Shown one piece after another: positions 9,689-20,600 of a DNA stretch of 64,000 bases. The first letter of the stretch is position 1, and every line of letters starts with the position of its first letter. Position numbers and translations under genes: made by a program. The notes beneath the pieces are model-generated. The model did no database searches, was not told where the DNA came from, and was given only the letters and a program-made list of their open reading frames with translations. This DNA is from Blasia pusilla (lineage: Eukaryota > Marchantiophyta > Marchantiopsida > Blasiales): contig CM114271.1 of NCBI GenBank assembly GCA_050084515.1, positions 20,956,001-21,020,000 of the forward strand, in the 5' to 3' direction.

Positions 9689-11118
9689 TCAACTCCACCT
9701 CTCGGTGCCTCTCGCAACACCCCGAGTCACCACTGCAGCTGCCTCAACCTCGGCTGCACTACACATAAACCCTGTACTGGTGAGATCCTCACCGGGGTCA
9801 GGGTAAGAGGTAGAAGTTGAAGTCACACTAGCTGCTCGCAGCTCCGTGCCTTCCCTAAGCTGCATCATCGTCATGGCAGCAATCCTCTGCTCCAACTGAT
9901 CGATGCGTGAGAGAAGAGCCGGCTCTGGTGCTCCTGCTCCATCTCCTCTGGCTGGTGGTGGTCCTCTACCACCACGTCTAGGAAGAACTCCCCGACCTCC
10001 TCCAAGACGACCGCCCCCAGGCCCTCGGCCTACCTCTGGACGTGCCCCTCGGCGAAGGTCAAAACATCTATCCCTAGTGTGACCATATCTGTGGCAATGG
10101 TCACACTGGTGTTGTGGTGGGGCCATCCTCTGTGGCTCTTGCGCAATCGGAGGCGCTGGTGGTCCTCTCCCATGCTGTGGATAGTCTCTCTGCCTATGGG
10201 CCCCTCCACACGTCCAACAAGACCACATCGGTCCGTGTTGGGCAACATATGTAGGTGCGGGTGGTTGCCTCATAGGCTCACGGTACCCGCCCTGGTCTCT
10301 AGGCACACTGGCCCGCTCCCGTGGTACTGGTGCTCGCTGTGGCACCGGTGGGGTCACCGCCGCTCGTGGACCCGTCGACTCTCGTGAAAATCCAGCGGTC
10401 ACTACCTGCTCCTCACTCATACGCTCAGACAACTCAAAGACCACCTTCAATGTGGGCTTCGCTGTGTGAATCAGCACCGCATCTCGGACTCTCCTCCGTA
10501 GTTCTCGGTCCGAACCAGACCAATCTTTGGACTAAGCTGCGCCTCGTCACTCCAACGTAGCAATGATCAGCCTCCTCATGCGTGTGAAGGCCTCTCTCGA
10601 CTCTCACCCGATCGTCGCTGAAAATCCTCAGAGACTCTTCAACTTGTCGGTGCGTACACCCTGGTAGCTCTTCCCCAACCGTCGGAAGAACTTCACCTTT
10701 GTGGGGTGTCAAGCAGGTGGACCTCTACCACCAGAGGTCTCGCCACATCGCTGTGTCCTTTGTCCTCCTCTCTATCTAGTCTCCGGGCTGATGGTGTGGG
10801 TCTCTCTCCTCTCACAATCCTAATCATATGCCTCGCGACCACTAGTGGACACATACCCGGAGCCCAAAACATCCTCCAGGCATCGATCTCTTTGAATATA
10901 GTGATCAAAACTCCATGTAGTCATCCATCGGAGGACCCTCCAAATCTTTGGAACAACCCCTTCCATGCCATGAAAGGGTTGAACCGTGTCGGGTTCAGAT
11001 ATCTCTGGAAGTCGCACCATGTGTCGAACTCCTGGATGAAATCATCTAAGTCGATGGTGCCCATCGCACCGAGAAACGACGCATGCCCCGATGGCCCATG
11101 TCGCCCATCTCCCGCCAA
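9689..11118 (-). pseudogene. E2 gag
   Basis: The N-terminus near 11118-10990 contains GTIDLDDFIQEFDTWCDFQ followed without interruption by RYLNPTRFNPFMAWKG. This shows what E1 gag looked like before insertion. Downstream are frame changes near 10900 and 10700. A 262-codon open stretch (10477-9689) then carries a zinc knuckle CX2CX4HX4C (QCDHCHRYGHTRDRC), basic Gly/Arg-rich sequence and the C-terminal tail. A degenerate first knuckle (CWTCGGAH) precedes it. It is homologous to E1 gag throughout. Its function is capsid formation and RNA binding in the element's particles. Confidence 0.85.
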
Positions 11119-11159
11119 GTACTATGTCTCTCTCATTTCACGATCTCGTCACCAGACCG

Positions 11160-12133
11160 GTGTCTAGTGATGACGATCGATCCACGGATGGATGTCGAGG
11201 TAGCTCCTAATTGGTAACCCCTCGATATCTCACTCCACTCCGTGTCACACCACTACCACTGCTCGCACTGCCCCGTTCTTCCGAACCCTGGAAGAACGCC
11301 GTGATGACAAACCCTGTCTCACCCACTCAAGCACTCAGACTCACCGAAAGTCTCCCACACGCCTCACTAGCTCACCTATGCTAACATCAATCCCATGATG
11401 ACATACCCGCCTCACGACGCTCAACACTCGGGCTCACCATGAGCCTCCCAACCGACTCACCTAACCTAGCGACACACTCTCGGGTCATACACGCGACCCT
11501 ACTTCGGCAACCGTCGTATATCCACCAACATGCTACACATGAAAAGAATCTACACTCGTCACCATCTAGCACCAGCTACTACCCGATACCCAACACTCTC
11601 AATCACACACGACAAGTGCGAGAAAAGGGACTCGAATGGGTAACCTGATCACGCCCTCCAACCTCCTGCACCGTCAATATGCACTCCTCCACATGATATG
11701 ACAATCTCCGCCACATAACACTCCCCTCGACCAACACGCCGATCCTCCCACAATCAACAGATCACGGACAACCCGTCGGCATCATGCACACTGCCCCTCC
11801 ATCGTAAACTCTCGCAACGCCCTATGCGCGCCTCACAAACAACATGTCATGCAAACCCCTCTGTCCAACTTGTCGATCACTCAACACGTCGACATCCTCC
11901 CTGCCCTCACGTTGACCATGCGCACCGCGTTCGCCGGACCGACCTCGTCCGTCCTACCACGTTCGCTACGACTGTCCGACCGCCGTCGGTGCTACCACGT
12001 CGGAGAGGGGGAAAGAAATTGGACCGCGGCCCTATGCGGGCCCCTTGGGCCCTAAATGCGGGGGAACGCTTTAGCAACTCGCTTGCCTACCTGCAAACAA
12101 CGAATTCCCACCAGCCCCTTGACATCTTTCTCA
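11160..12133 (-). other. E2 leader (untranslated region between 5' LTR and gag)
   Basis: About 970 bp lie between the 5' LTR and the first recognisable gag codons. Much of it aligns with the E1 leader (12860-13845), but the 11850-12060 part does not. I see no convincing coding signal and no clear canonical tRNA-Met primer site at the LTR edge. A TGGTGGGAATTCG stretch about 25 bases inside the LTR end is a possible alternative primer site. Confidence 0.5.
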
Positions 12134-12613
12134 TGTAAAAATAAAGAGTAGTAAAAACGGCACACCCGGCCTAAAACTCCACTCCTCAATCTACATCGGC
12201 ATATCGAGCCTCGTCCACCTTGTGCTATCAAGGAATCCGGACGCTAGCACCCTAGTCCTAGCTCACACACATACAAGGGAGGTGCTCCAACGGCCCAACA
12301 TGAGAAAGATGGCTTAGGAAAGCCATCTTCCTCTCTTATATAGGTTGGGAAGAGCCAAAAGGCTCAAACCCTAGAAATAGCCCTTCCTTGGTAACTGCGC
12401 AAGACAGGTTACCAAAGGCAGTGACCTGGTCAACAAGTCACCCGGCTGTAAAAGACCTCAACATGAAAGTCGTCAGAAACAACGTTCCTGATGCAATGGA
12501 CCTATCCTTAACCTCATCCGACACTGTGGGACAAAGTTACACTCAAGATAGTCCGTTGGCTCCTACGCCCTATCCACGATAGATCTCAGCCTATCGGTTA
12601 CTCAGATGTGACA
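12134..12613 (-). repeat. 5' LTR of E2
   Basis: This unit of about 480 bp has TG...CA ends on the minus strand and is nearly identical to the E1 LTR. Its outer end (12613) directly abuts E1 gag sequence, which marks the insertion boundary. A TATA-like box lies at 12335-12344. The inner end is followed by the same leader start as in E1. Confidence 0.85.
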
Positions 12614-13845
12614 CCTGGAAGTTGCACCATGTGTCAAACTCCTGGATAAAATCATCTAAGTTGATGGTGCCCACTGCACCCGAGAAACGACGCATGCCTT
12701 GATGGCCCATGTCGTCCATCTCTTGCCAAGTACTACTGTCTCTGTCTGCGATCTCGTCACCAGACCCAATGTCTAGTGATGACGATCTAGCCACGGATGG
12801 ATGTCGAGGTAGCTCCTCACTGGTAACCCCTCGGTATCTCACTCCACTCCGTGTCACACCACTACCACTACTAGCACTACCCCGCTCTTCCGAACCCTGG
12901 AAGAACGCCGTGATGACAAACCCTGTCTCACCCGCTCAAGCACTCAGACTCACGAAGAGTCTCCCACACTCCTCACTAGCTCACCTATGCTAATGTCAAT
13001 CCCGTGATGACACATCCGGCCTCACGCATACTCAACACTCGGGCTCACCACGAGCCTCCCAACTGACTCACCTAACCTAGCGACACTCTCAGTTCATACA
13101 TGCGACCCCTACGCGGCAACCGCCGTATATCCACCAACATGCTACATATGAACAGAATCTACACTCGTCACCATCGCTGCACCCACCTAGCACCAGCTAC
13201 TACCCGATACCCAACACTCTCAATCACACATGACAAGTGTGGGAAAAGGGACTCGAATGGGTAACCTGATCACAGCCTCCAACCTGCTGCTCCGTCAACA
13301 TGCATTCCCCCATGGGACACGGCAACCTCTACAACACAACACTCTCCTAGACCAACACGTCGATCCTCCCGTCAACAGATGCGGACAACCCGTCGGCATC
13401 ATACGCACTGACCCTCCATCTAAACTCTAAAAAACTTAGTACAAGCCCGCTCAACCACGTAGCGCTCATAACCATGTAAGTAGTTCCACCCGGATAGCCT
13501 GGTCACCACATCCTGAACCCTACCACATTGCCATCCAACCACGTTGATGGGGGGGGCGGCGGCGCACCGTCGCCGTCCGCCCATGCGACCTAAACGCCTG
13601 CTCTTTCTTGACAATCTCGCTGATAAACTCGCTGCCCCACTCTGTACTACACTGTGCCACTGTCCTCAATCCCTGTGCACCACCAAATTCTGAGAAAAAT
13701 GGACAGCGCTTCCGCCCACGGCCTTCTGACCAGAAAAATGAAAAACACCCACAACACACGCGTCTCCAAGGGCTCCCGACCAAGGCAACTTGCTTGCCTA
13801 CTTGCAAACAACGAATTCCCACCAGCCCCCTTGGCATCTTTCTCA
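12614..13845 (-). pseudogene. E1 leader and gag N-terminus
   Basis: The part nearest the LTR (about 13845-12860) is a leader of about 990 bp that aligns over much of its length with the E2 leader (12133-11160). From about 12857 downwards an open frame encodes a gag N-terminus containing GTINLDDFIQEFDTWCNFQ. This matches E2 gag near 11030 and breaks exactly at the E2 insertion point. The leader also contains an integrase-like stretch near 13510-13720 (STEWGSEFISEIVKK) that E2's leader does not share, so part of this leader is rearranged. Confidence 0.65.
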
Positions 13846-14327
13846 TGTAAAAATAAATAGTAGTAAAAATGGCACACCCGCCCTAAAACTCCACTCCTCA
13901 ATCTACATCGGCATATCGAGCTTCGTCCACCCTGTGCTATCAAGGAATCCGGACGCTAGCACCCTAGTCCTATCTCACACACATACAAGAGAGGTGCTCC
14001 AATGGCCCAACTTGAGAAAGATGGCTTAGGAAAGCCACCTTACTCTCTTATATAGGGTTGAGAAGAGCCAAAAGGCTCTTCCCTAAAAATAGCCCTCCCT
14101 TTGGTAACCTGCGCGCATAGGTTATCAGGGGCGGGTGATCTGGTCAACAAGTCACCCGGCTGTGAAAGACCTCAACATGAGAGTTGTGAGAAACGACGTT
14201 CGTGACACAATGGACCTATCCTCAACCTCATCCGACACCGTGGGACAAAGTTACACTCAAGATAGTCCGCTCGCTCCTACGCCCTATCCACGATAGATCT
14301 CGGCCTATCGGCTACTCAGATGTGACA
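13846..14327 (-). repeat. 5' LTR of E1
   Basis: This unit of about 482 bp begins TGTCACATC and ends TTTTTACA on the minus strand, giving TG...CA ends. It is highly similar to 12134-12613 and to 3447-3925. A TATA-like box (CTATATAAG on the minus strand, about 14047-14055) and a short hairpin follow the same layout as in the other copies. It is followed leftwards by a leader beginning ACATGAGAAAG, which is shared with E2. Confidence 0.85.
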
Positions 14328-14927
14328 GGCTTTGTGAGTAGTAGAGGATAGGCTGAGTAGGTCGAGGATGACCCGTTGAGGCCCCTGGAAACCTGAGAGA
14401 GCAGGTTTCCCCTTCGTTTCGGCTCATTTGGAGCCATATTGAAGAACTTAATATTCTAGGTAATTACCATTTTGAGTATATGATCGACTTTCTATTTTTG
14501 GTTAGTGGCCCTTGACCTCCTACATCAGGTCAAGAGTCAAGGAGGTGACTTGGGAGAATAGGTTACCATGGTGAGAGCTTGAGAGAGGGGAGGGGTATAC
14601 CTCAAGGAGAGAGAGCTTGAAAGCTCATTGTCTCTTTGTTGAACCTCTTGGCATGAGGCGACGGAGCTATGGTTCCTTGCCTTGTGAGTGTAACCCAAGC
14701 CTCTCATTAGGAGAGTGGGTTTGGTTTGACATGAGAGAGAGTGCACAACTTTGAGAGCTATGGTGTGAGATGGTGTAGAGAGAGATTGGATCTTACTTTA
14801 TTGGAGATATTTTGGTACTTCTTGCGTCTGTGTATGCATGCCATGAGTTAGCATGGGATACTGTGTGTTTGTGTGTGTGTTCGATGACAGCGATGTATAT
14901 TGTGTAGCGATGTTTATGCGCACGACA
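14328..14927 (+). repeat. Related LTR in + orientation, abutting E1
   Basis: This stretch of about 600 bp ends with CGATGTTTATGCGCACGACA at 14927. Its last 40 bases match, on the opposite strand, the end of the long 3' LTR at 3309-3350. Near its start it shares AGGATAGGCTGAG-like sequence with the LTR family and has a perfect 9-bp hairpin (GGAAACCTG at 14387-14395 with CAGGTTTCC at 14402-14410). Sequence beyond 14927 becomes AT-rich and unrelated. It reads as a divergent solo LTR, or the 5' LTR of a deleted element. Confidence 0.55.
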
Positions 14928-15182
14928 AGTGGTTTCGATCCCCCATAATTCGAAAAATTACCAAACCATAAGATCAAATATCTCTTAATATTCTTCTAGT
15001 TCCTACATACTAGAATTCAATGGTTGATGGATTAATTTTGGAAATTTTACGTCTCGGGACACTACAATAACTATAAATCCATATGATTTTTGTTCAATCC
15101 TAGATTCCTTCAATAATTCATCAAAATGCAAGAAGATACACTTTATGGACTTGTGTTTGAGGTTCTTCCTTAGATAATAAAG

Positions 15183-15218
<36 letters not shown>

Positions 15219-16018
15219 TATAGATATATATAATATTCTTCTATTAACGAAAAGTGCCTCTGTACCATGATGAACTCATTGAATGACACATGCCATAGGC
15301 TTCAAAATAAATCACTTCTCTTGGATTTATGTTATAATGTACTAGCTCAAGTCTTTTGAATTTATAAAGTTTTAGTTTGAAATATTTATATTTTATGAAA
15401 AAATTTCCAAGAATCAAGAAATACTCCTAAATCTCCCTCATATTCATTACTATACTCATATTAAAATTAAAGATTCATTTTTTAAAGTTTAAAAGTAAAA
15501 TTTAAATTTTATAAGGAGGAATAAGTGTTTGTATTCAAAATTAAAAAAAAAAAAGGATCCAATATTCAAGAAATTTTCTTAAGCATACTTTGTATTCATT
15601 ACCTTTTTTGCATTTAAAATATTTTTTTATGATCAAGTAGCAAAAATAATTAAAAATTCCTTTCAAGTTTAGTTTGGGGGAAAAATTAAGTAGTACTTTA
15701 GGGAAAATAATAATTATAGGATGGTGAGACAAGAATTATTGTTTAAGATGAGAAAGTGATTTCCTTCCTAAATTAGTTTAATTTTCCAGCTTGGTTGGGA
15801 GAATAATTTGAATTAAATTTTTGACAAAAAATTGATTTAAAAATTTCTGATGAATTGAGGGATGGGGAGTGTAAAAGGAAATGATAGAGTTTTTTCCCCA
15901 ACTTACAAGGAAAAGTAAAGGTAGATATTCATTAATATTAAAGCAGGAATATTTTTTTCCTAGTTTTTTGATTAAAGAATTTTTGCGGATACAATATGCA
16001 GACATGTACTAATCTATA
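14928..16018. other. AT-rich intergenic stretch with TA microsatellite
   Basis: There is no coding signal on either strand. A TA dinucleotide run occupies about 15186-15232. The composition changes sharply from C-rich retroelement to AT-rich DNA at about 14930. Confidence 0.7.
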
Positions 16019-16186
16019 CTAGCATAATGCCCGTACTATGGATGGGTGAAAATCATCCGCGACGAAAGACATCTCATTAATTTAGCTCTTTTGTTAGGTT
16101 AGTTTAACTCTTTTGTTACAAGTGTCATCACCGAAGGAAGGCAAAAATACACGTGTCAACAACGGAGGAAGGGATCCTTAAATAGA
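16019..16186 (-). mobile_element. Short non-autonomous Helitron-like element
   Basis: On the minus strand it starts TCTATTTAAGG at 16186 and ends CTAG at 16019. A degenerate GC hairpin (CCATAGTACGGGC) lies about a dozen bases before the end. It is flanked by A at the 5' side and T at the 3' side, as expected for Helitron insertion between A and T. At about 168 bp it carries no genes. The assignment rests on termini only. Confidence 0.5.
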
Positions 16187-16257
16187 TAATTAAAATAGGA
16201 TGGGGTTAGAGAAAAGCCTCCTCCGATGTTGACATATGTCCTTTCAAATCTATATTA

Positions 16258-16584
16258 CTAGTATGTTGCCCGTGCGATGCACGGATGACCAAGTTTCTTA
16301 TAAGACAACCCACTCCTCACTGTGTGTATAAATTCCCCACTTCACTCTTCCCACATATAAATTCTCCACTACTCTCACTCCTTGTTAACTATCCACTACT
16401 CCCACTACTAAATAAAACAGTCACTATTAACACCTACACTATCCCCTTCCCAAAAAATACGTGACCATGGACATAATATTCCCTCCCAAATAAATTTCCA
16501 CCAAAATAAGACAATGTTGCTATTTTGTCTTTTTCTTGGACTATTGTCTTATTATGCATGTGGTGTTGTCCATAATAGTATAGA
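16258..16584 (-). mobile_element. Second Helitron-like element with a clean terminal hairpin
   Basis: Its 3' end on the minus strand is CCGTGCATCGCACGGGCAAC followed by ATA and CTAG at 16258-16261. The hairpin stem CCGTGC/GCACGG and its distance to CTAG are characteristic of plant Helitron 3' ends. The likely 5' end is TCTATACTATTATGG at 16584, again with A before and T after. It has no coding capacity. The 3' end is convincing; the 5' end is a guess from the TC start. Confidence 0.55.
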
Positions 16585-17628
16585 TTACAGCCCCTACATA
16601 CGGTCGCTATTTTCTTTTCTCACTATCTAACCTATCCACGTGTCCTTCACATTAATGTAATAACTAACTCTCAAATTCCCCTCTCTCAATGTTGCAGATG
16701 GGTTACGGGAGAGTGCCTTCTTGATTTGCAAACACTTTTCAGTTTGACATGTGGCAACTGGGCAATAAAAAAGTGTTTCACATGCTACGGGAAGCAAAAA
16801 TGTTGGAATTTGTATGCATCATCATTAATCCCTTCCCTTTACAGATTATACACTATCGAAAACTCTTCAAATACTTTTTTATTTCCTGTTCATCACACAG
16901 GCACCCTACTAATCTCTTGTGCTATCGACACATGTCAAATTCAAAAAATAACTAAATTAACTAGACCAAATATGTAACAAATTCCAAAAAAAGCTTCACT
17001 CACCCTATAACGATATTTTCTAACCCCTCTATCTAGCTGTCCTTTCATTTTCTAACACCTCTCTCTCTCTCTAGCACCCTCTTCATTAATAAGATCACTA
17101 GACCTCCCAACCAATAAGATCATCAGAAATTAGAATATACCATATTACCAATCAACTAAAATTTTTGAAAATTAATGGAAGTCACACTATCATTATACTT
17201 CTTTAAATTACCAAGAAGTGAAGTGAGACTAAAGTGATCTTCTAGTGCTTTAATGGCAGATCCATTCTGCAATCATTAGCCCTTTTGAATTTGATATTCA
17301 AAAGAAGCGAATTCGGATCACACGGCTGAAATTCATGCACCGAAGTGTACTCCCACACAAGTGAGTAGCCCTATCCACTCCCTTTGCTTCGCTGTTATGG
17401 AGAGAACGGGAGCGTGTCTATTGTCTTCTCTTCCTTCAGCGATGTCGACGTATTGTCTAGAGGTATTCGTCAGAGCGCGAATACGTTGTTTCCACACGTA
17501 GCAGCACGTTCCATCGAATTTCGGTGTTTGAGCAGCGCGAGGTTGAGGTTGGGCCCTAACGATTCCAATTTTCGGTCGATTTCTCCTGCCACGTAGTTCA
17601 CGAGTTTCTGACAATTCTCTTCTTCCTG
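16585..17628. other. AT-rich spacer and 5' region of the B6 gene
   Basis: No gene is supported. The stretch 16585-17330 is AT-rich with a CT microsatellite near 17060. From about 17330 the composition becomes more balanced, as expected for the 5' leader of the downstream gene. No clear TATA box was assigned. Confidence 0.5.
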
Positions 17629-20600
17629 ATGATATCACTACTCAGCAAGATTGGGCGTGGAACTCTCTGGGTACGTAATTTCACTCAGGTTTCTCCTTTC
17701 GTGTCCTAGTCTTGAACGTAAATTTCTCGAATTCATGCCCTTTGAGAAATATGAGGTCTGCCAATGCGGTGCACGTTGGCAGATTCGAACTTCAATTGAG
17801 TGAATCGGATGAAATCTTCACACAATTTGACTATGAGCCTCAATCAGGTCTCTTTTAGAAAACGATGACGGTTTTCTAAATTTGATTTCCTGCAGCGGTA
17901 GTCGATTGCTGCGTTTGGGCTGAACGCAAGGCTGCGCCAGACTTGCCACTCCACTCACTCCTTTCCCTCGCGGATTCCAAAGATGCCATTCTAGCTGCAG
18001 AGGCGCTCTTACGTCTGTGCATAAGCTAGCTCTCATAGCATCTTAGAAAAACAACGATCACAATCGCAGAGACAATATGAGAATCGAGAGAGACAAATTC
18101 AGGATATGAATTGAGTGAATGTGCTGGCACGATCATTCCTCGTAGGTTGTAAGCTCTGTACACTTCTAATAGTTTATAGATTTGGAATGATAGCGGATAT
18201 GCCGTCCACGCCCTCATGAAACTTACTGCTGTTGTCGTCACTAGTCCTAAAATGCGGTGATAGGTTTCTTGCAGCGAGGAGCTGGAAATTGGATCAATGT
18301 GAAGGGTCAGAGTTGCAAACAAACATCTCACTTCCTACATTACCGCCGAAAAGGCAGGGAACACAACCAAATTTATTCTATCTCCACATTTGGAGCCACC
18401 AATCAGATATCTCAAGGGAGGGCTGTAGAAGGCCGAGCAGCTAAGGGTACCATGGCAGATACTGCACAGCCCTTGGCTGGTCCGGATACAAGCTTTTACC
18501 TTTCACAAGCAGCTGCTGTAGCCATCGATGAGGAGCTCATGGGACCTTTGGGATTCAGCATTGATCAACTAATGGTACCCTCTCTCGCTTTCTGTTATTT
18601 TCTACTCTGTGTTGTATGAGTTCACTTACGAAACTTCATCCGAAAAATCTGGTTCGGCAAAGATCTATTGTTACTTAAATCTTTGTAGGTGAACCTTAGC
18701 AGCTGTTCCAGGATATGGTAAGTAGAGAGCATGATGGTTGAAGTGCCATCAAATTGTGGAAAGAAAGTTTCGATGTCTCTCCCTTCCAACTGCTCGTCCG
18801 TTGGTATAGTGGCTATTAATGCACTGGTTGAATATGTTGCAGGAACTGGCTGGACTGAGTGTTGCGTCAGCGATTGCAGAGGTAGCCAACTTGTCCACGA
18901 AGAGCAATTTTGTAGCAATCATCCAATGCCTGGCATTCCTTTTCTTCACTTGAGGTGATATTAATTGTACACATATTCTCCGTGTATTAAGCTAAGCTTC
19001 AAACGTGTCACCTTTCCCATGGCCTCCTTCTGAGGAAAAGCATTATGAGGCACAAGGAGTTTTGTGTTCTCTGGAAGGCAAGTGTGATTCCTTAATTTCA
19101 ATTGATTAGCCAACTGTTAGCCCAATGCAATGCAATGTATTTGATACAGCTCACAAATAGATGGTAAATGCAGGTGTATGGAGTTCAAGGACATTCTCGT
19201 GTTCTTGTCATATGTGGACCGGGAAATAATGGTGGTGATGGCCTAGTTGCCGCTCGTCATCTCCATCACTTTGGTTACAAGCTTTCAGTTTGCTATCCCA
19301 AGCGCACGGACAAGCCATTGTACCATGGGCTAGTAACCCAGGTTTGTTTCTCTGACATCCTTGTTGACAAACTAGTACATTACACTAGGCATCTAGGTCT
19401 TTTTGAAATTATGCTATTGTGTGACCAGGGTAATTCTGCTCAATTTTTTTTTGGATTTGATGTCCACTTAAAGTTGAATGGACTTTATTTACTTCTTTCC
19501 AATTCACAGCCTGAGCAGTGTATTGTTTGTCGATCTGCTTACAGTTGGAGAGTCTCTCTGTGCCATTTTTGTCAGTGGCGGACTTGCCTTCCCGAATTGC
19601 TGATGACTTTGATGTGGTGGTGGATGCTATGTTTGGGTTCTCATTCAAAGGTAAAGCCTCTTTGGACCATACTTGACCTGTGAAATACCCCAAGTTTGAT
19701 TCTCGAGTCCATCTTTGGCTCACAATTAGAATCTCTTGTTGTGCCGTGGAATGTTATAGACCTAAGTAAACACATTTGTTAATTTTACATGGAGGAGATT
19801 CATATCATCAGTTTCTGCAGGGAAACCTCGTGTTCCATTTGATACGCTTCTGCAGCAACTTGCAGTGCCGAGTGGTTCTACTGCGGAAGATATTGGATTA
19901 CCTATTGTGGTGTCTATAGACATTCCGTCTGGTTGGCATGTTGAAGAGGGTGATGTAGAGGGGACAGGATTTGCGCCTGATATGCTGGTATATGTCCGTT
20001 CACTTCTTTGCCCCTGATTTGTAACCAGCTTCTGCTGATCCTCATGTTTTCGCTTGCTTCTTATGAGGATCCAAGGTCTAAACATGGGTTATTTCAACTT
20101 TTCAGGTTTGCAATGCTGTAGTTGTCATTTGCCCCCTTATTCTGTCTTGTAAACGAGTATTGTCAAATTGGGAATTCTTATAATGGTAAAAGCAATGCGG
20201 CTTGTTATTTGGGTGTTTTGGTGTCAGGTTTGGGTTCTGAAGGGAGGAGACATACCTCTGACTTGCCAAATGTAGACTTGAATTGACATGGTATCTTATC
20301 ATTTAGTTTGAAGTTTGTAACTGTTATTGGCTTGGTGTTGGTATTTCTGAAAAACCTGTGCTGCTTGCACTCAAATTTTGCTTCCATCTGTCTTGTTGTA
20401 GGTATCACTTACTGCACCTAAGTTGGGTGTAAAAAAGTTCAAGGGAGTCCATCACTTTCTTGGGGGCAGATTCGTTCCCCCAGCTGTGCTTCAAAAGTAT
20501 GGGTTACGGCTACCAGCATATCCTGGTTCGTCAATGTGTGTACGAATTGGAAAACTTCCAGCTATAGATGTGGCAGCACTTCGTGAAAACTATGTGGGTT

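Larger units (their letters stand above)
3307..12613 (-). mobile_element. E2: nearly complete Ty3/gypsy element encoding a DNA methyltransferase and a PHD finger
   Basis: E2 is inserted in the gag gene of E1 and is read right to left. The order is 5' LTR (12134-12613), leader, gag (about 11118-9689), retropepsin (about 9230-8820), cytosine-5 DNA methyltransferase (about 8470-7470), reverse transcriptase (about 7088-6250), RNase H (about 6203-5800), integrase (about 5760-4430), PHD finger (about 4285-4145), a purine-rich tract and the 3' LTR (3309-3925). The order PR-RT-RH-INT defines Ty3/gypsy. Each domain is recognisable but crossed by frameshifts or stops, so this copy is defective. The methyltransferase and PHD finger are accessory domains not normally found in plant Ty3/gypsy elements. 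Target-site duplication is short or imperfect (TCT versus CCT). Confidence 0.88.
1..14327 (-). mobile_element. E1: outer Ty3/gypsy LTR retrotransposon, interrupted by E2 and truncated by window edge
   Basis: E1 is read right to left. Its 5' LTR is 13846-14327 and its leader and gag N-terminus occupy 12614-13845. The rest of gag, the protease and the methyltransferase lie at 1-3306, and RT onwards is beyond the left edge. The two halves belong together because both are cut at the same point in gag: the left half stops after a sequence matching E2 gag up to ATATCTCT near 3306, and the right half resumes with CTGGAAG at 12615. In E2's own intact gag (near 11000) these two stretches are contiguous. 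Position 1 of the window corresponds to about 7689 in E2. The reading frames are broken, so E1 is not autonomous now. That E1 is one element split by E2 is inference from the junctions. Confidence 0.8.

Noticed and set aside
15541-16005. Short Lys/Phe-rich minus-strand frames at 15.5-16.0 kb
   Set aside because: Composition is just that of AT-rich DNA; no domain or splice support.
14928-17628. tRNA or other RNA genes in the AT-rich spacers (also 24-29, 31-36 and 59-64 kb)
   Set aside because: I looked for A/B-box and cloverleaf patterns by eye and found none convincing; a covariance search would decide.
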